DNA from: Sipunculus nudus
Lineage: Eukaryota; Annelida; Sipuncula; Golfingiida; Sipunculidae
DNA: 64,000 nt
Reading direction: 5' to 3'
Assembly: GCA_026874595.1 (NCBI GenBank)
Contig: CM049309.1
Span: 10,193,076-10,257,075 of the forward strand
Below are positions 59,080-64,000 of the stretch, piece after piece; positions within the stretch are counted from its first letter, which is position 1; the number at the start of each line of letters is the position of its first letter. Below the pieces are notes generated by a model. It was not told the DNA's origin and made no database searches. It worked only from the letters and a program-made list of their open reading frames with translations. A program made the translations under genes and the position numbers.

Positions 59080-60249
59080 GTTCCAGCTCTGTTTTAACTG
59101 CTACTTAGTATACAAGAATTCAGCACAAATACCCACATAATAATGGAGAATGTTTTACATATTTGCACGATATCCCTACACAAATCAAGAGTCCCGTCTG
59201 CTTGCTGTTTTTAGGTGATCCAGGGCCCCCACCTAGTTTTAGATTAATGGAAAAAATGTAAATTACCAAGATGTGTCATTTTATTTCCTGTCTGCCCTTC
59301 AGCCACTGGAGCCATTGTTAATTTAGAGCCAGTAGTTAAACCCAATAACACGAGTGGTAACGTTTGCTATCAGTCCATGCTGACTATATCAGGTCTGCAG
59401 CAGTCAAATTATACATCCCAAAAGCCAGATTAGACGTAGTTCTTTCCTCTAATGGAGAAAAGTCCTAAATTTAATCAAAAGAAAAATTTTGAGCATTGAT
59501 TTTTTTCTTTCTTCAACTGTCTGGTCTATATATGTGCAATAACCCAACCATGTCATTACACATGACATCTATTTATTCCAGGACTGGTCACCAACTGTGC
59601 TCTTGTTGCTTTCCGCAAAAAACCATAACAATCATTCAAGGTGCATCATATGATATGTACATTTCAAAGGCCAGTAAAATTTAAAATGCTTAAAGGATTA
59701 TTATTTTTTTTTTAAAAAGAATTTTCTTTGAATCTGATAAATAAACGGTGTCTGACCTTTGGATTTACAATTGAAATTGCAGTATGCTGCTGATAAACAC
59801 AAAAAGTTTGACTAAGAACTCTAAAATTTTTGTAATATATTTTGATGTGATACTTGAGAAATAATGATCAATAGCAAAAATCTCTCACACATACCACAGT
59901 TTCATAAGTAATAAGAAAATTAACAAAAAAAATTTAAAAAAATCATAATTTATAAAACACCCCCATTCATACATGTTACTAGTAAATATAAATATATATA
60001 CAAAATGATTTTTTATCTTATAAATCGGGTGATTTTCACTGGCCAATATTGTCATTATTTGAGGTGAAAAATGCATCACAAAATTGATGCATTAAATTGC
60101 AACTCCTCAATTAAATGTAACCAATTATATTAACATAAGAATTGATTTGTTTCTATTGTTATCTTATGCTTCAACTCTGATACCATTTATTGTGTAATAG
60201 GGCTCCACAGTATAGATTAGGTGGTAATTTTTGTTTTTGCTTCACTTGC
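59080..60249. other. Unassigned AT-rich sequence
   Basis: Only AT-driven short frames are seen. No gene or repeat is supported. Confidence 0.4.
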
Positions 60250-60465
60250 ACAGAAACAAACAAAAATGGTGGTGATAAACAGGGCAAATTAAGCTCAATT
60301 TTATTGTTTACTTACTAAAATTTACTAACATCCCTTGTGTAAAATATTCTTTTTTCATTTAAAATATAGTATGAAATTTTAATAAAGTAATAACTGAATT
60401 AATTATTGAATTGAAAGTATAAAGGCCTGATTAACTGAAGACACAATTCACAGGCCTATAGTCAT
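60250..60465 (+). repeat. Dispersed repeat, copy 2 of a pair
   Basis: AAACAGGGCAAATTAAGC, AAATTTACTAACATCCC and AAAGTAATAACTGAATT align in order with 49,340-49,555. Confidence 0.45.
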
Positions 60466-61115
60466 CATTTTAGAAAAAGGCACCAAGTCAACGACCAATA
60501 CTCCTACCCATGGGGTTGACAGGAAGGTGAGATACAAAAATATGACACCCCTTCTGGTATATGCCCTATATATTTTGTTGATTTACAGCAAGCACCTCTG
60601 TCTTCAGCACTGCAGCTGTTGACAAGTATCAAGGGGCTGATTCCGAGCTGGCCAGACAGCACTGCATGCAGGGTTATGACTGTGTTTATGACTGCTGTGT
60701 TTAGTTCCAGTACTGGAATTTCTTTGAGCAAAAGATAGTGGCACTGCAGCGGGCATCTGAAGTAACATCTTGATCTAACAACCACTGTCTGTCAGATGTC
60801 TGCCCAATTTGATAGTGCAGCAGTTTTCCTTCATTCTTTCAGTCATTGGATATTGGAATGTACAGTACAACATCTTCACATGCACTTTTAAATTTGTTTA
60901 AATCATGAACTGGATCCACAAATCATGAGAGTCTCTCTCGGGCTAAGATTCTCAACAGATACAAGAAAGCAGTCAGAGACCGCACACGTTCCTCCACCAA
61001 CATTCCAGTTCAACAGATCTGGAATTATTTCCAGGATCTTGATTAAACTTTGGTCTTTGCTACATAAGTACAGGGAATAAGTGAATCCTAGCTGAGAGAT
61101 GTGTGTTAGGGTTTA
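60466..61115. other. Unassigned sequence
   Basis: A 94-codon minus frame (60,504-60,785) is moderately GC-rich but starts at an alternative codon and shows no known domain. No gene is called. Confidence 0.3.
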
Positions 61116-62398
61116 ACTAGAACACGGAATGGTCAAGAAGTGTCCCCCGCAAAAGGCCCAAAGACTTCTAGTGTGGGCTGAGTGTTAAATAAGTGATAAT
61201 AAAAGACCTACATGCAGAAGCAGAGCTAGGGAACTGACGCAAAACAGTATTAAAACATCTGAACAAAGATGTTACTGTTTGAATCAGTGAAAGTCTTATA
61301 TGAAGGTGTAGGAGTGGAGCATTCCAAGCAATACAGGCATAATTAAATCAGATGTAATTAAACTGTAAGCCTGCTCAGCATTTAAATCAGTATGATGATC
61401 CTGTGACTTTGACCTTTGAACTTGTGATGTTGAAATCAATATGGTTCTTCCTGTATTGTAAGGTAATCCCAAAGTGAAAGCCTCCACACTCTTAAGATGT
61501 GTGTCCTGTGACCTTCGGATGTGACCCCTTGACCGGAAATCAAAATGGTTCCTACTTTAGTATTAGGCTATTATTAAATCAAGTTTGAAATCCATATGTA
61601 AATTCAAACTGGAAACAAATTTGAGGACAGATGGTTCATGTGACCTTCACCTTTGACCTTGTGACCCAAAAAACAACAGAAATCTTTTTCAGCAGGTCAA
61701 CTGTAGGAGCAAGATGGAAAGTTTTGGATGAAAAGTTTGACTTGAAATGCATCCACAATCTTTTTAAAGATTTGGGTGCTGTGCCTTGACCTTTGACCCC
61801 AAAACCTAGAGCGTTCTCATGTCAGTGGTGGGCATAGAAGTCCAGTATGAAATCAAAATATCAGTTCATACTGGAGTTATCATCTGGAAATTAATTTTTG
61901 ACAGACTGTTCCTGTGATCTTGGCCTTTGACCTTGTACCCTATATCACTAGGAATCTTTTTTATTAGTAGGTGAGCTGTATTTGCAAGATTGAAAGATTT
62001 GGAAGAAAATATTGCTTAAAATGCATCCACAAACTATTTAAAGATTAGGGTCCTGTGCCATTGACCTTTGACCTCATGACCCCAAATGTTGGAGGGTTCT
62101 TACTTTAATTCTGGGTCATATATAAGTCAAGTTTGAATTCATATCTCAACTAAACTGGATTTATCATCTGGAAACTAATTTGTGGACACATTGCCCCTGT
62201 GACCTTGACCTTTAACCTCATGACACCAAAATCTACAGGGTTCTTGCTTTAGTGATAGGCCATATATACTCTACGTTTGAAATCCTTACGTCAATCCAAA
62301 CTGGAGTTATCATCCTGAAAGAAATTTCTGGACTGACAGACGGATGGACAGACAGCGTGACTACTATAGGGCACCTGGTTACTCAAGCAGGGCCCTAA
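61116..62398 (+). mobile_element. Family C tandem-bodied element
   Basis: It begins ACTAGAACACGGAATGG and GTGTCCCCCGC. The body is about four to five degenerate units with TGTGACCTTGACCTTTAACC-type phrases, GAAATCAAAATGGTTC, and TGGAGTTATCATCTGGAAA at about 61,872 (repeated with changes near 62,158 and 62,303). The end is a GACAGACGGATGGACAGACA tract, GCGTGACTACTATAGGGC and a hairpin at 62,367-62,397: TAGGGC, bulged A at 62,373, CCTG, loop, CAGG, GCCCTA, then A. Confidence 0.65.
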
Positions 62399-62399
62399 T

Positions 62400-62655
62400 T
62401 ACCAACTTGATAGTGGCATACATGAGAGATTGTCTACTAGACTGTACATTCATATCATTTAGAAATCTGCATTTAAAGTTCCCCTAATACCCGTGAATAA
62501 TGGTGTCCTCCATGGTAGAGAGCCATTTAGACAAAAATATATTACCTAAAAATATTTAATGGACTAGCTATCCTTTATTCTTACCCTGTTAAAAAATTTA
62601 TAAATTTACATTCATAACTTTCTGAGGAAAGTTGCTAACAGAAAAAGCCAACACC
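62400..62655. other. Unassigned AT-rich sequence
   Basis: Nothing recognisable is seen. Confidence 0.35.
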
Positions 62656-62905
62656 AGCTTCTTGTGTTCTTCAAGTAGAGCACAATACTCAAAGTCATGG
62701 GTTCAAACTCAGCCCCAGGTCGCTGAGATTTTTCATGGTTGGCACCCAACCAGATTGAGCAGTATGCAGGCTTAATGGGAAGGCTGTGCCCCACAGCCGT
62801 GTATTGCTCACAAAACAAGTACACTTTTGAGAGTTACTCAGGAGTGATTGAACATCCATGACACACAAGTGTGGTAAACACAGGGCCTTCGTGATATAAG
62901 AAAGT
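62656..62905 (+). mobile_element. tRNA-derived SINE
   Basis: A degenerate A box (TGTTCTTCAAGTAGAGCAC) is followed at tRNA spacing by a B box GGGTTCAAACTC (62,699-62,710). A body with GCACCCAACCAGATTGAGC, AGGCTGTGCCCCACAGCC and GTGTATTGCTCAC follows. The 124-codon minus frame at 62,695-63,069 runs antisense through it and is a shadow. Confidence 0.55.
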
Positions 62906-63062
62906 AAAATAAAATGACAGGAAGCAAATGCTACCACCCTGTCATCTCCAGTGTCATGTATTTCAATATCAAAATGGTACTCGGTAGATGTACATTTTAA
63001 GGTTGAGAAATGACAAGTCAGCATTAAACAAATAATAGCGGATACCCCCAACCAAAATATTA

Positions 63063-64000
63063 TAAACAAGGGACCTATGGGTCACTGTGCTCAGCTGACA
63101 TTAACCTTGAAGGTAAAAATCTAAAATAATATCAAATGGAGATAAAGTGTAAGAGGAAGAGGTATAAAGGCCATGGTTGGTTTATATGATTGGTTTGTAT
63201 TAATGAGCAAGAAATTGTTGCAAAAAATATTTTGTGACTTGACCATGTGTTTCCTCAAGTTGAAACTAAAGCATGTGAGCAGTTTGTGAACAAATGATCT
63301 GTACTATTACCATGATCATTAGTTGGTTTTTGATTAACTGTTGACATTTCAGTAGTTTACACATTTGTTCAATTGAATCTATTTTTTTGTATAATATATA
63401 TTATTAAATATATATATATTTTTTTATGAAATGTATACAGTTGAAATATAGCTAATAAACAACATAAAACAGGGCAAACAAAGCCTGATCTCAAATTCTG
63501 CTGAGGCAGGAAAATAATGAACAAATGTTTGTATTGAATCCATATTTTTTTATCACATCAATTATTTTCTAATTTAAGTTTATATTTCTATACATTTCCA
63601 ATTTAACATATATATCTGAATATAAAAGTTGATTCATAATTCTCAATTGCATCATCATAAATCTCAATCTTGTCAGATAACACCACATCATGCATACAAA
63701 TGTATATTTATTTTTTACCACATATATATCTTTTAAATCTGCAAAACAATAAATATCTAAAAATAATACTTGATTTAGATTTCCCAATTTTTAATTGTGT
63801 CTTTATTTATCCATAATGTGCTTCATATTTTATAATAATTTAAGCATACTGATGGGTTCAATTATATTTGTTAAAATCATTTAAAAGAAAATTGATTTCT
63901 TTAAAAATGCTACATTACACAACATTGCATCTTCTGGATTACACCTTGAATTATTTTTTCAAGGAAAGTTTTTGCATATCGGAGTGGAATCAGCATTACA
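63063..64000 (+). mobile_element. Family A element, copy 2, cut by the right edge
   Basis: It begins AACAAGGGACCTATGGGTCA with GCTCAGCTGA just inside and stays colinear with 1379-2256 to the window end, with many small indels. The nested 2.3-kb insertion of copy 1 would lie just beyond the cut, so its absence or presence here cannot be seen. Confidence 0.7.

Noticed and set aside
62695-63069. 124-codon minus-strand ORF
   Set aside because: It runs antisense through a tRNA-derived SINE, uses no strong start and shows no domain.

Overview
The window looks like gene-poor nuclear DNA of a eukaryote: AT-rich, with no operons, no bacterial gene spacing and no long non-repetitive open reading frame. 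It is packed with short interspersed repeats, tRNA-derived SINE heads, RTE-type LINE tails, terminal-inverted-repeat elements and tandem arrays. Several repeat styles (GACGGA-rich element tails, TGTGACCTTGACC-type tandem bodies, a GGGACCCATGGGTC-type element start) are ones I associate with molluscs, probably a bivalve. That placement is inference from repeat style, not from a gene. I see no complete protein-coding gene. The best hints of genes are a possible minus-strand first exon near 20.40-20.43 kb and GC-richer patches near 5.8, 29.2 and 49.6 kb; all are weak.

Layout. 1-4.3 kb: the tail of one element, then a 2.9-kb element interrupted by a second one. 5-10.4 kb: degenerate tandem repeats, a near-perfect 51-nt hairpin, an ATT microsatellite, a 15-bp minisatellite, a foldback element, an RTE-like tail and a 171-bp pogo-like MITE. 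11.5-22.6 kb: a 450-bp terminal-inverted-repeat element, two copies (14.1 and 21.0 kb) of an element with a different number of internal units in each, SINE heads, and 35-bp and 158-bp tandem arrays. 23-30.6 kb: sparse, mostly old repeat fragments. 30.7-44.4 kb: two large adjacent satellites with unrelated units, a 36-bp array (about 7.35 kb) and a 34-bp array (about 5.9 kb), separated by 435 bp; both have higher-order structure. 44.4-64 kb: more inverted-repeat elements, a PIF/Harbinger-like MITE with a TAA target duplication, a 1.38-kb pogo-like element carrying a nested insertion, a tiny retrocopy with poly(A) and a 12-bp target duplication, and a second copy of the 1.4-kb element running off the right edge.

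The most interesting pattern is shared architecture among otherwise unrelated repeat families: a short GACGGA-rich tract, then a terminal hairpin that ends in CTAA. The hairpin stem differs in sequence between families but keeps its pairing, and in the 14-kb and 61-kb families it keeps a bulged A at the same place. Two families also carry a 5' subterminal sequence complementary to the 3' arm of that hairpin, and most have bodies made of 120-300 bp direct repeats. This resembles the published layout of non-autonomous Helentron-type elements (HINE/DINE-like), but no replicase or helicase is visible here, so the class is a hypothesis. No cooperating set of genes can be described in this window.
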